This document shows, piece after piece, positions 24,466 through 33,874 of a DNA stretch of 42,751 nt (its first letter is position 1; each line of letters opens with the position of its first letter). Made by a program: the position numbers and the translations under genes. Below the pieces are notes generated by a model. The model made no database searches, had not been told where the DNA came from, and saw nothing but the letters and a program-made list of their open reading frames with translations. The stretch spans positions 1 through 42,751 of the forward strand of contig FONU01000026.1 of NCBI GenBank assembly GCA_900112995.1. The letters run 5' to 3'. The stretch is from [Lactobacillus] rogosae (lineage in GTDB: Bacteria > Bacillota > Clostridia > Lachnospirales > Lachnospiraceae).

Positions 24466-27417
24466 ATTACTTTTTCCTCCATTGTGTTTCCACTCTGAAG
24501 ATAACGCAGGATATCTTCTCGTACAGCGGTGTGCATTCTAAATTTCAGCTTACAAATTGGTTTTAGTATACCTCTGTTATTTTTCTTTTGATCCTCATAA
24601 GCATCCACAATATCAAACTCTCCCATATAGAAGAAATTGTTTTCTGCATCTGTTTTCTGAACTAAAAGATGCTTTCTAGACGTATTCAAAACCTTATCCA
24701 TATACGCGCCATCAAGCTTCTTGTCAATCTGAGAATCCCATCGAAAAATAACGTTGTCTACAAACTCATCTGCATAATCTGGCTTACCATCGACATATTG
24801 TTTTTTCTCATCTGTATTTTCTTCTTTATGATATGTAACAAAAATAAATACATCATCACCTAATCGAGACATTCCATATATGGTTGAAGATAAATCCTTA
24901 CCTGCATCCATAAGTAAACTAACATCTCTTCTTGAGTACTTCTCATAAAGAACAAATGGGCACTCCTGTCTATATGGCTTTGAATACTTATCCTTATATC
25001 TTGCCAAACCAACAGCAACAATGTCTCTAACCTGATCATAAAAATCCTTATGCGCCAAGCGTTCTGCATAGCTCAAAATTCTTTTTAGATAACCAGCCCC
25101 ATCTGCTTCTAATATATCGATATGACAGAACCTCTCTCGTTCCGCACTATTAGTAACAAATTCTCCTTTAAGGACATCACAAGCAGCATCAATCTTCTGA
25201 TTTGTTATCTCATAACCATAACGTTCTTTGCAATTATTAATTACTTCTGAATAAGTAATACGATTCTTCTCCAAAAACAATCTCAAAATTTCTAATTCAT
25301 CTGGTCTTACACCACTCAATATTGTTTTTGATAAATACTCGAGAGTCAATTTTTCTTGGTCTGTTAGATGAAACAATTTATCTGTTTTTTCCATCTGCTC
25401 TACAAATGAATAGTAAGTTTTGTACTCTCTAATTATTACAAGTGGATCTATTTCATCGTTTTCATAAAAGTCGATGAGCATTGGACGTCTTCCAAGTCTG
25501 TTTTTAAGATTAATATATCCTTCCTTTATCAGTTCCTTAAATGTGCTTGGCTTGATACAATCAATTGCATGGAAAATCTTGTCTTTTGATATTTCCACTA
25601 ATAACGTATTTTCTAATTACATCAGCATTGTAAGTACGATCTCCTGACAGTGCCACAGGAATCATAAAGTTATTGTCGTAATTACCAATGAAATCCAGAA
25701 TAACAACATACTCCTTACCATCAGCTTTACGCAATCCTCTTCCTAATTGTTGTATAAAAACAATCGGAGATTGTGTAGGACGCAACATAATAACCTGATT
25801 AACCTCAACAATATCAATGCCTTCGTTTAAAATGTCTACCGAAAAAATATAATCTAAAGGTTGTAACTCATCAGTTGCATCTTCTTTCTTCATTGCTAAG
25901 CGTTCAAACGCAGTTTCTCTAAGCCGCTGCGGTGTCTCATTTCTAAGCGCAAGTGTTCTATAGCCTCGCTCATTAAACATCTGGGATAATGTCTCACATT
26001 CTTTATTTCTACTACAGAAAATCAGTCATTTAACTCGATCTCCGCTGTATCCATAATACTGTGCTTGTTCAATCACATGATCCACGCGTTCTTCACTTGT
26101 AAGTTGATTAAAATCCTTCTCTGTAAGAGTCCTGCTTCTGAAAACTTTATCATCCACCAGTGCAATGTCGCTGATTCCAAAATAATGGAATGGACATAAC
26201 AAGTTATCTTCCATCGCTTTCTGTAAACGAATTTCATGTGCTATTTGATGATGAAAAAGTTCATAAACATTTCGACCTGCAATATGATCATCTCGCTTAT
26301 CTGGAGTCGCTGTCATGCCCAAAAATAACTTTGGTTTGAAATACTCCATGACTTTCTGATATGTATTCGCTGGACTATGATGTGCCTCATCCAAGATAAT
26401 ACAGTCAAAAGCATCCTTCTCATATTGGAACAAATGCTCATCCCTATTTAGTGTCTCAACCATTGCAAATACAAAGTCACAATCATATTCGTGTTTTCCG
26501 TCTCCTACAATTCCCATTGAAACAGAATTGTTAAATACTCTCTCGAATGATTTCTTCGCCTGCTTCGCCAATTGAGCTCTATGAACAATAAATAAAACTC
26601 TTTTAAATCCTAATTCCCGCATTGCAAATGCAGATGCATATGTTTTTCCTGTTCCTGTAGCCGAAATCAATAAAGCTCTTTCTTCACCTCTTTCAATTAT
26701 GCTTCGAAGATTAACTATAAACTCTTCCTGCATTGAATTAGGTTTTAAAGTATATTTTTCAAAAGAAGGAATCGCATCCTTTTTTGCTTCTTCACGCTGA
26801 TGCTTGATTATTTCATATCGTGCTTTGTAAATTTCAAAGAACATTTCGAAATCTAAGGCATACCTTGAGCACCAAAGGTCATTGAATTCTTTTACAATTT
26901 CACTTGCGACTTCTCCCTGTTCAGTAGATACAATTTTCGTATTCCACTCAATATTGCTTGTAAGCGCAGCACTTGTCATATTGGAACTACCAAGGATAAT
27001 CCGATAGACCTCTTCTTTCTTGAAAATGTATCCTTTTGTATGGAATCCATTATCTGCAGCTTCCACATCATACATTTTCAAAGTGATATTACTAAGCTCA
27101 TTCAGCTTCGCTAATGCTCTGGGTTCACTGAAATCCAAATAATTGGTTGTTAGGATTTCACCCGGAATTCCTTTTCGTTCCAGTTCCTTCAATGTCTGCA
27201 AAAGAGGTGTGATTCCTCCCATTGTTATGAAAGCCACACTGATCTGAAATTTCTCACATCTTAGTAATTCTTCTTCAATGGAAGATATAACCTTTTTTCC
27301 CTCTTCTGGATTATTTGACACGAAACTTGGTTTATACTCAAGATTTGAAGCAAGTGCTCCATTAATATAGGCTGTTTCAAAACCTTGTCTTAATTCTTTC
27401 ATTGTTTCATTTTTCAA
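24462..27417 (-). pseudogene. PLD-DEAD/DEAH helicase with DUF3427, broken in two places
   Basis: Domains in order: a phospholipase-D-like nuclease fold (FHTKGYIF and GSSNMTS, residues 125-149), an SF2 helicase with Walker A SATGTGKT at 252-259, DEAH at 343-346 and GMTATPDKRD, then the second helicase lobe (SVDILNEGIDI, QQLGRGLRKADG) and DUF3427. The start is TTG at 27417 after GGAGGGG. A TGA at 26026-26028 replaces a codon between GDRVK and LIFCSRNKE, most simply GGA to TGA. At about 25590 a frame change joins YVISGN to VEISKDKIF, with about 15 family residues missing, probably a deletion between GTGGAAAT repeats. Known relatives occur in defence islands. This copy is probably inactive unless the TGA is read through. 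Confidence 0.85.
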
Positions 27418-27435
27418 GACATCCCCTCCTCATAT

Positions 27436-27735
27436 CTAACGATTACCTTCCCAGTAAATCTTTTCCTTAAAAGCACCCCGTTTATCTCTCTTTCTATTTC
27501 GAACTTGTATTAATTCATCTATTGAATGTCCCCTTGCTTCGCAAATTGCCAATAACACCTCTAATACATCTGCCATTTCTTCAATTGACTTATCTGCCTG
27601 ATACTCCTGAACTTCCTCACTTAGTTTAATATCAAGTTCGTCTAAGTATTCTTCGTCATCCAAAATTCTTGTAATAGGTGTCTTTCCATCCTCTTTTATA
27701 ATTTCAGGAATCTTATCTCTAACAAGTTTTCCCAT
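27436..27735 (-). CDS. MazG-like nucleotide pyrophosphohydrolase (phosphoribosyl-ATP type)
   Basis: This 99-aa all-alpha NTP pyrophosphatase reads MGKLVRDKIPEII, then KLSEEVQEY and SIEEMADVLEVLLAI, giving the metal-binding ExxE...ExxD pattern of the MazG fold. The ATG at 27735 has GGGGAG 7 bases upstream; an in-frame ATG at 27750 lies inside the HNH gene end. It sits 18 bp before the helicase start. In defence operons such enzymes are thought to change nucleotide or signal pools; the substrate here is unknown. Confidence 0.85.
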   Translation of the reverse strand: MGKLVRDKIPEIIKEDGKTPITRILDDEEYLDELDIKLSEEVQEYQADKSIEEMADVLEVLLAICEARGHSIDELIQVRNRKRDKRGAFKEKIYWEGNR

Positions 27736-27737
27736 CT

Positions 27738-28877
27738 TTACGCTCCCCATCTATTAACCCATTTCTTATATCCTGCATTCTGTGCAGACATATAAAGAGG
27801 CTCTAATATTCTAAAAATACCTTCTTTGTACTCATCTTCTCCAATATTCATTGTATACAATTCAACCCTTGTAGTTGTGTCATTAAGATTATAGTTTAAA
27901 AATGAATCTAATAATTTCTTAATCTGCTTATTCTCTTCTGCTAGTCCAATCGCAACATGATGCTGATGCGCCATCAATTTCAAATCCACATTCAAGTCTG
28001 GCAAATTATTGCTCTTATCCAAATTTACTTTTTTAAAAGTCGGAGTAAGATTCCATATCTCATCACTTGCAATAAAGGCCCACAGAATAAAATGATCAAT
28101 TTCCAATTTACCAAAAGACTCAAAGCCTTCTTGATTCAGAATTTTTCCGGTATAGCAATCCTTTATTTCAGTTCTAGAAGTAACCGCCTTCCAGAAAACT
28201 TTTGCTTGCTTGAGATTACGCTTTTGGGGAGGCATGATCTTGTTAGGAATACCTGGTATAGTCGGATTACGACGTTGTAAATATTCAATAAGATTATACT
28301 GTACCCATCCTTCAAGAATCTCCCTGTTTTCGGAAAGATACTTGAACCAATCATCTTCCAGCATAATCTCAGTGTCATATTGCATATAGGCACTATAATA
28401 ATATAACAGTCTACGTTGTTGATTCAGTTCATGAATCCGTTCTTCTTTTCTTGAAGAAATCTTTGATAAAGTCGTATCATGCAAGAAACAAGATTGAATG
28501 CAATATGGCACATCATTAATCAGATTGCTTCGCAATTTAGTAATGTCCTTATGGCGATAATCCAAGAGCATTTCATATATCTTATCTATCTTCTCTGAAG
28601 GTTTCATTTTAGTCTGTTCAGCAATAATCCTTACAATCCGTTCCAAACTGTCATTGGGTCCTAAATTTAGATGATATTCATTAACCATGAAATAGGCATC
28701 TGCCATCATATGACAAATAAGCTCATTATAGGTAATATTCTGCTTACCGTCCTTCACCTTCTTCAGAATTGCTTTAAACCAAAAGAGTTTATAGCACTCT
28801 GATTTGTCATCAAAGATGCGCTGTAGATCTTCTATATTAAGTTTTTCTGATTCAGGTAATTGAATTCCCATTTTCAT
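27738..28877 (-). CDS. HNH endonuclease domain protein
   Basis: The 379-aa protein has a long helical N-terminus (about 1-225) that I do not recognise. The HNH core follows: CYTGKIL near 238, LEIDHFILWAF near 258 (the catalytic Asp-His), then WNLTPTFKKVNLDKSNNLP, where Asn and the later Lys-Ser-Asn complete the fold. HNH nucleases cut DNA with one metal ion. The gene lies between two MazG-type genes, with 2- and 5-bp gaps. It is intact and would be the second nuclease of the operon besides GIY-YIG. Confidence 0.82.
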   Translation of the reverse strand: MKMGIQLPESEKLNIEDLQRIFDDKSECYKLFWFKAILKKVKDGKQNITYNELICHMMADAYFMVNEYHLNLGPNDSLERIVRIIAEQTKMKPSEKIDKIYEMLLDYRHKDITKLRSNLINDVPYCIQSCFLHDTTLSKISSRKEERIHELNQQRRLLYYYSAYMQYDTEIMLEDDWFKYLSENREILEGWVQYNLIEYLQRRNPTIPGIPNKIMPPQKRNLKQAKVFWKAVTSRTEIKDCYTGKILNQEGFESFGKLEIDHFILWAFIASDEIWNLTPTFKKVNLDKSNNLPDLNVDLKLMAHQHHVAIGLAEENKQIKKLLDSFLNYNLNDTTTRVELYTMNIGEDEYKEGIFRILEPLYMSAQNAGYKKWVNRWGA

Positions 28878-28882
28878 TTCCC

Positions 28883-29203
28883 CTATAACTGATCGTATTT
28901 ATCCGATTTCCCCTTTGCCTTTTCAACAGGATACTTTGCCTCATTCTGTGCCATCTTCATGTTCACAATATCGTCTGCATCAAGGCCTAGCTTATCCAAC
29001 AGATTTTGACTATATACCATGACATCCGCTAACTCTTCTTTAATATGCTGCAAGTCATACTCTTCATCCGACCATTGAAAACACTCCAATAATTCTGCAG
29101 CTTCAATGACAATTGATTTTGCCAAATTTGCTGGTGAATGGAATTGATCCCAATCACGATCCTCTGTGAATTTCCTAATTCTATCTATTGTTTCTTGTTT
29201 CAT
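28883..29203 (-). CDS. MazG-family nucleotide pyrophosphohydrolase
   Basis: This 106-aa protein of the dCTPase/RS21-C6 group reads RDWDQFHSPANLAKSIVIEA, then AELLECFQW and IKEELADVMVYS, with the full E-x2-E and E-x2-D metal set. It differs clearly from the other MazG-like gene, so the two are not recent duplicates. It starts 2 bp after the helicase stop. Two nucleotide pyrophosphatases plus a NUDIX enzyme in one operon suggest nucleotide-pool control during response to invaders (inference). Confidence 0.88.
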   Translation of the reverse strand: MKQETIDRIRKFTEDRDWDQFHSPANLAKSIVIEAAELLECFQWSDEEYDLQHIKEELADVMVYSQNLLDKLGLDADDIVNMKMAQNEAKYPVEKAKGKSDKYDQL

Positions 29204-29205
29204 GT

Positions 29206-30789
29206 TTACTCCATTTCTATATACTGACTCAAATATTCTCTTAAGTCATAATCACACACATAAAGATATGTTCCTTTAATTCCACGTGTCATTAAGACAT
29301 AATAGACATTTGTTATGTACTCCAAAAGCTCTTCATATCCAGCTGTTCTCTTACCGTTTTTGTCAAAATAACTCTCTGGATGTACTACAATTTTTCCTGT
29401 TGCTTTGTCATATCCGATATCTTTACCTATAATTACAAATGCATAGTTTAAATCGTATCCCTGAATTGAATGAATGCACCCCACTTCATTGATTGCTTCT
29501 GGCGTGTGGACCCAGCCTTCCGTACAATGGTTCCACATCCGCTTTACGCCTTGAATTTCTATATCCTTTAGCGTCTGATCTTTCTTACTTATCCAAGGCC
29601 ATGCATAACCTGCAAGCATTCGCGATAACCCGGTTTCAGCTTCCTTTTCATACATATCCTTTTCAAACTTACCGAAATCAGAATACATTCTAAAACTATA
29701 TTTATCTGAAACATATTTGTGAGAACATTTTCCCGAAAGTATACTTTTGACAAAGTCTATATAATCATTTCCACCTTGCACTCTCATTTGCGTCAATAAA
29801 GTAAAATATGCTATCGTTCTCTTTTGAAAAGACTCTTCCATTTTCTTATCAAATCTCTCAAAATCAATTCCTGATGGTCCCACCACTTGCATGTTATCAT
29901 AAAATAGAACAGCACAATTCGATTGTTTTAGAACCCAATCAAGCTCATCTGCTTCTGTTGTAAGGCCAAGTTTTTCACAATTTTGTTTGAACGTTCCCAT
30001 ATAAGAAATATTCTTATACTGATGCAGCCTATGTGCTTCATCAACAATCAAAATGTCATATTTCTTTTTTGTAACATCCGATGGTGAAATAACTTGTGAT
30101 GGTGTAAGACCATAAATACTCTTGAAAATCATTTTCATAGTTTTTCGAAGTGACGTCTGTGGAACAACAAATCCTATTTCCTTTCCCGCATATTCTTCAC
30201 TATCGGCAAGATATTTCATAAGGTATACAGCAACAATAGTTTTTCCACTTCCTGGCATTCCATTTACTACCACTCGATTAACCGAACCATCTTTTATTTT
30301 TAGAAGGATTTCTTCTACAGCTTTTTGTTGGCTATCATTTAATTCCTTATATGGTGAGTACTTAAACAAATCTGAATTCTCGATTTCTTCAAGAGAATGT
30401 TTCACTAATTTTTCTTTCTGCAGTTTTTTCCAAAGTACTTCGAATTTTTCATCATACTCCTTCTTTTGATAGTACTGTTTGTCAGCTATTCCAGAATTCT
30501 TATTTGTAACTTGAAATAGTTCATCCGCAACAATATACTGAATCAGCTTCGATTCATAATCAAATGTTACCGACTGATTAAATAACTTAGAATATATGAA
30601 ATGCACTCTGTCAAAAATCCGTTTTTCTTCAACCGTTGCATGCTGTGTCATTCTAGTTTTTGCATGAGTCGATTCTCCAATGTATGCCTGTTTTCCATTT
30701 TCCAAAATGTAAAGCAGTGGCCAATTATCCAAATATTCTTCATTACTATATTGACTATCTTTAAAATTTCCTTCTATGATTTTAAACAT
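29206..30789 (-). CDS. GIY-YIG nuclease fused to DUF2075 helicase
   Basis: This 527-aa protein has two parts. The N-terminal GIY-YIG-like domain is at about 22-95: LLYILENGKQAYIGES, then the Arg in KTRMTQH and a Glu near 79. The DUF2075 (Schlafen group-3-like) P-loop helicase follows, with Walker A GMPGSGKT at 177-184, DEAH at 250-253, and C-terminal helicase motifs IHSIQGYDLNYAFVIIG and YVLMTRGIKGTYLYV. Such fusions occur in many phage-defence islands. It starts 3 bp after the HTH gene and heads the enzymatic part of the operon. It is intact. Confidence 0.9.
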   Translation of the reverse strand: MFKIIEGNFKDSQYSNEEYLDNWPLLYILENGKQAYIGESTHAKTRMTQHATVEEKRIFDRVHFIYSKLFNQSVTFDYESKLIQYIVADELFQVTNKNSGIADKQYYQKKEYDEKFEVLWKKLQKEKLVKHSLEEIENSDLFKYSPYKELNDSQQKAVEEILLKIKDGSVNRVVVNGMPGSGKTIVAVYLMKYLADSEEYAGKEIGFVVPQTSLRKTMKMIFKSIYGLTPSQVISPSDVTKKKYDILIVDEAHRLHQYKNISYMGTFKQNCEKLGLTTEADELDWVLKQSNCAVLFYDNMQVVGPSGIDFERFDKKMEESFQKRTIAYFTLLTQMRVQGGNDYIDFVKSILSGKCSHKYVSDKYSFRMYSDFGKFEKDMYEKEAETGLSRMLAGYAWPWISKKDQTLKDIEIQGVKRMWNHCTEGWVHTPEAINEVGCIHSIQGYDLNYAFVIIGKDIGYDKATGKIVVHPESYFDKNGKRTAGYEELLEYITNVYYVLMTRGIKGTYLYVCDYDLREYLSQYIEME

Positions 30790-30792
30790 ACT

Positions 30793-30969
30793 TTAATCCC
30801 TTTTCCTTGCTTTTCTTGGATCTCCTGGTTTTTCTGCATCAATTGGCAAAAACCATCTGTTACCAATTAACTCTGCTCCTGGTACACGTCCTTCTTTACA
30901 AAAGATTGCCACTCTTCTTTGCGAGATTCCCCATTCTTCCGCTTTGACTGATGATGGTACAAAGTTCAT
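30793..30969 (-). CDS. Small helix-turn-helix regulator of the defence operon
   Basis: The 58-aa protein reads SSVKAEEWGISQRRVAIFCK (HTH), then PGAELIGNRWFLPIDAEKP, an Xis/MerR-like wing, and a basic tail RKARKRD. The ATG at 30969 has GGAGG 6 bases upstream; an in-frame extension to 30996 is inside the leader. It is the first gene of the operon and probably binds the TTCGCGA repeats at its promoter. Confidence 0.78.
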   Translation of the reverse strand: MNFVPSSVKAEEWGISQRRVAIFCKEGRVPGAELIGNRWFLPIDAEKPGDPRKARKRD

Positions 30970-31008
30970 ACATTTCCTCCATATATAAAACAACAATACA
31001 CTACTTTT

Positions 31009-31060
31009 AGTATATTCCTTATCGCGAATAGTTTCAATGTTTTTTATTCTTTGTCGCGAA
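31009..31060 (-). promoter_or_regulatory. Defence-operon promoter with two direct repeats
   Basis: TTGAAA (31037-31032), 17-bp spacer, TATACT (31014-31009). TTCGCGATAAGGAATA (31028-31013) fills the spacer and touches the -10; TTCGCGACAAAGAATA (31060-31045) lies upstream of the -35. The repeats match at 14 of 16 positions and are 32 bp apart, three helical turns. A protein bound to both would block the polymerase. Confidence 0.75.
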
Positions 31061-31073
31061 CATTTTTTGTAAT

Positions 31074-31145
31074 AACAAACCCAGCCGTTCCTATCAAGTC
31101 TCCCACATCATCATGGTCATCTTGACAGTCCCGCCTGGGTTTGTT
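31074..31145. repeat. Long two-step inverted repeat before the defence operon
   Basis: AACAAACCCAG (31074-31084) pairs with CTGGGTTTGTT (31135-31145). Inside, TCAAG/CTTGA form a second stem. The 72-nt unit lies directly upstream of the operon promoter. It could be a terminator, a small RNA or an element edge. Confidence 0.5.
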
Positions 31146-31483
31146 GTGTAGTAATCAACCGCTTAAGGATAAGCGTGTTTCATTCACTTTTATTCAGTTT
31201 AATTATCGCCATGCCACACCCTTTTTTCATCATCCATAACATACTAACAAAAATCGAAAGGTGTACAAAAGGTGTATTTTCAAATCCCAAAGTCCCACAG
31301 CCATTGATTTACCTAGGTTCCTGGAAAAATCACCAGATGTTGCCGTGGCAGATAAATAATACTTTTATCATAGTTTTGTTTCTCCTTCATCCCTATGTAC
31401 AAATATATAAGTTACATCAATATTTTAATACAATTATATAAAGCACAATCCCAAAAGTCTATAACCAACATATTATATATCTA
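31146..31483. other. Non-coding boundary between accessory and core DNA
   Basis: No supported gene. A short hairpin CGCTTA-AGGA-TAAGCG lies near 31159-31174. Otherwise it is AT-rich and featureless. Confidence 0.4.
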
Positions 31484-31575
31484 TTAAATAAGAAAACCAG
31501 CAGCACCTCCCCAGCACCAAAACAAGCCCTTCATAAGCCAACCTTCAATGCCAGCGAAAGCCACTGCTGGTTTTC
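31484..31575 (-). terminator. thrS terminator with long loop
   Basis: On the minus strand GAAAACCAGCAG (31575-31564) pairs perfectly with CTGCTGGTTTTC (31503-31492), followed by TTATTT. The 60-nt loop can form further hairpins. It lies about 100 bp after the thrS stop. Confidence 0.65.
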
Positions 31576-31677
31576 ACCTATTATTTATTATATGTTTCTA
31601 AGATCCAAGTATTATAGATACAGCCACTATCTACACATTAGTAAATCTCTTAGCATGCACATCATGCATTTCTGTCA

Positions 31678-33435
31678 TTATCTTGCCTTATTCTTTATCT
31701 CTGTATCAATCTTTTCTACGAACTCATCAAGTCCAAGTGTTGTTGTATCCTGCTGTCCGTGAAGTCTGTATGATACTGTCTTGTTCTCCTGCTCGTTAAA
31801 TCCAATAACAAGAAGATATGGAACTTTCTGGATCTGTCCCTCACGCATACGGTAACCAAGCTTTTCTGCTCTGTCATCAAGTTCTACTCTTACATTTTTA
31901 GCTTCAAGAGCATCAACGATTTCGTGTGCATAATTCATAATCTCATCATTATCTGTCTTAACTGGCATTACTCTTACCTGAACTGGTGCTAACCATGTTG
32001 GAAGGTTACCCTTTGTTTCTTCAAGTATATATGCCATAAATCTGTCAAGAGAACCAAGTATAGCTCTGTGAAGTACAACCGGCGTCTTCTTCTCGCCATC
32101 CTTGTCAACATATGAAAGGTTGAACTTAGCTGGAAGACAGAAGTCTAACTGGCATGTAGATAATGTGATTTCATTACCAACAGCCGGCTTAACATTAACA
32201 TCAAGCTTAGGACCGTAGAATGCAGCTTCACCGATTTCTTCTGTATATTCAATACCAAGACTGTTCATAACATCTCTTAAAGCATTTTCAGCCTTATTCC
32301 ACATTTCATCATCATCGTGGTACTTAGTCTTATTTTCTGGATCCCTAAGTGAAAGAACGCAACGGTAATCTGTAATTCCAAAATCCTTGTATGTTGAGAA
32401 TATAAGGTCAACTACCTTAGATATTTCATCTTTAATCTGCTCCGGTGTTACAAAAAGGTGGGCATCATTCTGGCAGAAATGTCTTCCTCTTTCAATACCC
32501 TTTAATGTTCCACTTGACTCATATCTGAAATCGTGTGCTATCTCACCAATTCTTATAGGAAGATCCTTATATGAGTGAAGTCTGTTAGCATATATCATCA
32601 TATGATGAGGGCAGTTCATTGGTCTTAATACAAATGCTTCATCATCAACTTCCATTGCCGGGAACATATTTTCCTTATAATGATCCCAATGGCCTGATGT
32701 CTTATAAAGATTAACTGTACCAACACAAGGTGTCATAACGTGCTGATATCCAAGCTTTCTTTCCTTGTCCTTAATATAGTTCTCAAGTTCCTGCCATATT
32801 ATATAACCCTTTGGTAAGAACATTGGAAGACCACGTCCGATAAGGTCATCAACCATAAAGAGTTCCATATCCTTACCTATCTTTCTGTGATCTCTTTCCT
32901 TAGCTTCCTCAAGTTCCTGAAGGTGTGCTTCAAGTTCTTCTGGTGTTGGGAAACATACACCATATATTCTCTGGAGAACCTTATTATTGCTGTCGCCCTT
33001 CCAGTAAGCGCCTGAATGTCTGAGCAACTTAAAATTACGGCATAACTTAACATTATCAACGTGTGGTCCACGACAGAGATCTGTAAAATCTCCCTGCTCG
33101 TAGCAAGTTATTGTTCCATCTTCAAGGTTAGAGATAAGGTCTAACTTATATTCATCATCCTTGAACATTTCCATAGCTTCTTCTTTAGAGATTTCCTTGC
33201 GGATAATCTTCTTTCCTGACTTAGCTACCTTCTTCATTTCCTTTTCAATCTTAGGAATATCTTCATCTCTGATAACATCATCTCCAAGATCCACATCATA
33301 ATAAAAACCTTCTGCTACAACTGGTCCTACCCAGAATTTAGCCTGTGGATAAAGATGCTTAATTGCCTGTGCCATTAAATGTGCACAAGAATGGTTTAAT
33401 GTGCTTAACTGTTCATCTTCTTTAAAATTAACCAT
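31678..33435 (-). CDS. thrS: Threonine-tRNA ligase, form without TGS domain
   Basis: The enzyme charges tRNA-Thr. The 585-aa protein starts with the editing domain (HSCAH, later YEQGDFTDLCRGPHV with the editing Cys). The class II core follows, with zinc ligands in RPMNCPHHMM, CQNDAHLF and VLHRAILGSLDRF, then the anticodon-binding domain (VMPVKTDNDE to LGYRMREGQ). The usual 60-residue N-terminal TGS domain is absent. AAAGGAG precedes the ATG by 8-9 bases and no upstream frame adds the domain. Expression is controlled by the T-box leader upstream. Confidence 0.97.
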   Translation of the reverse strand: MVNFKEDEQLSTLNHSCAHLMAQAIKHLYPQAKFWVGPVVAEGFYYDVDLGDDVIRDEDIPKIEKEMKKVAKSGKKIIRKEISKEEAMEMFKDDEYKLDLISNLEDGTITCYEQGDFTDLCRGPHVDNVKLCRNFKLLRHSGAYWKGDSNNKVLQRIYGVCFPTPEELEAHLQELEEAKERDHRKIGKDMELFMVDDLIGRGLPMFLPKGYIIWQELENYIKDKERKLGYQHVMTPCVGTVNLYKTSGHWDHYKENMFPAMEVDDEAFVLRPMNCPHHMMIYANRLHSYKDLPIRIGEIAHDFRYESSGTLKGIERGRHFCQNDAHLFVTPEQIKDEISKVVDLIFSTYKDFGITDYRCVLSLRDPENKTKYHDDDEMWNKAENALRDVMNSLGIEYTEEIGEAAFYGPKLDVNVKPAVGNEITLSTCQLDFCLPAKFNLSYVDKDGEKKTPVVLHRAILGSLDRFMAYILEETKGNLPTWLAPVQVRVMPVKTDNDEIMNYAHEIVDALEAKNVRVELDDRAEKLGYRMREGQIQKVPYLLVIGFNEQENKTVSYRLHGQQDTTTLGLDEFVEKIDTEIKNKAR

Positions 33436-33505
33436 TATTATTAATCTCCTTTGCGTATTAGTCCGGACTTAGTTACCTGTTAAATGTGCTTTTTACCTGA
33501 CATAT

Positions 33506-33797
33506 AAAAAGCACCCACAAGGTACACTCTGCCATATACCTAAGGGTGCATTTGCACGGTTCCACCTTATTATTTCACTCTTACAGCCTGTAACGTATGC
33601 CACACGGTAACGCTTCAAGATTATATATTATAATCTCTTCTACGCACAGCTCAGGAATGGTCTTCATATAATAGTCACATAAGCTGATTTCACCACTACA
33701 GCTCTCTCTGTATGCTCCGCATATACTACTTTTTCCGTCATTGCTTTTATTTATTCAATCTGTCTGTCATTGTACCACGACACTTTATTTAAGGCAA
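33506..33797 (-). promoter_or_regulatory. Threonine T-box leader and promoter of thrS
   Basis: Promoter: TTGCCT (33797-33792), 17 bp, TACAAT (33774-33769), with TGG before the -10. The leader carries the T-box core AAGGTGGAACCGTGC (33568-33554), which pairs with uncharged tRNA. The competing terminator is GCACCC/GGGTGC with five T (33549-33506). A candidate specifier ACC (Thr) lies at 33661-33659 in GAAGACCATTCC. Uncharged tRNA-Thr would allow thrS transcription. Confidence 0.9.
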
Positions 33798-33874
33798 TAC
33801 CTGAATTAAAATACAATTTACAAAATATAATTTATAAAATACAGCTCTTTAAATATAATTTTATAAATGTATCT

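Noticed and set aside
24462-25980. Two separate proteins in the DUF3427 region
   Set aside because: Both pieces align in order with one helicase-DUF3427 protein, with family residues missing at the joint, so they are fragments of one gene.
31175-31441. 88-codon rightward frame in the boundary stretch
   Set aside because: AT-rich, no ribosome site, hydrophobic random composition.
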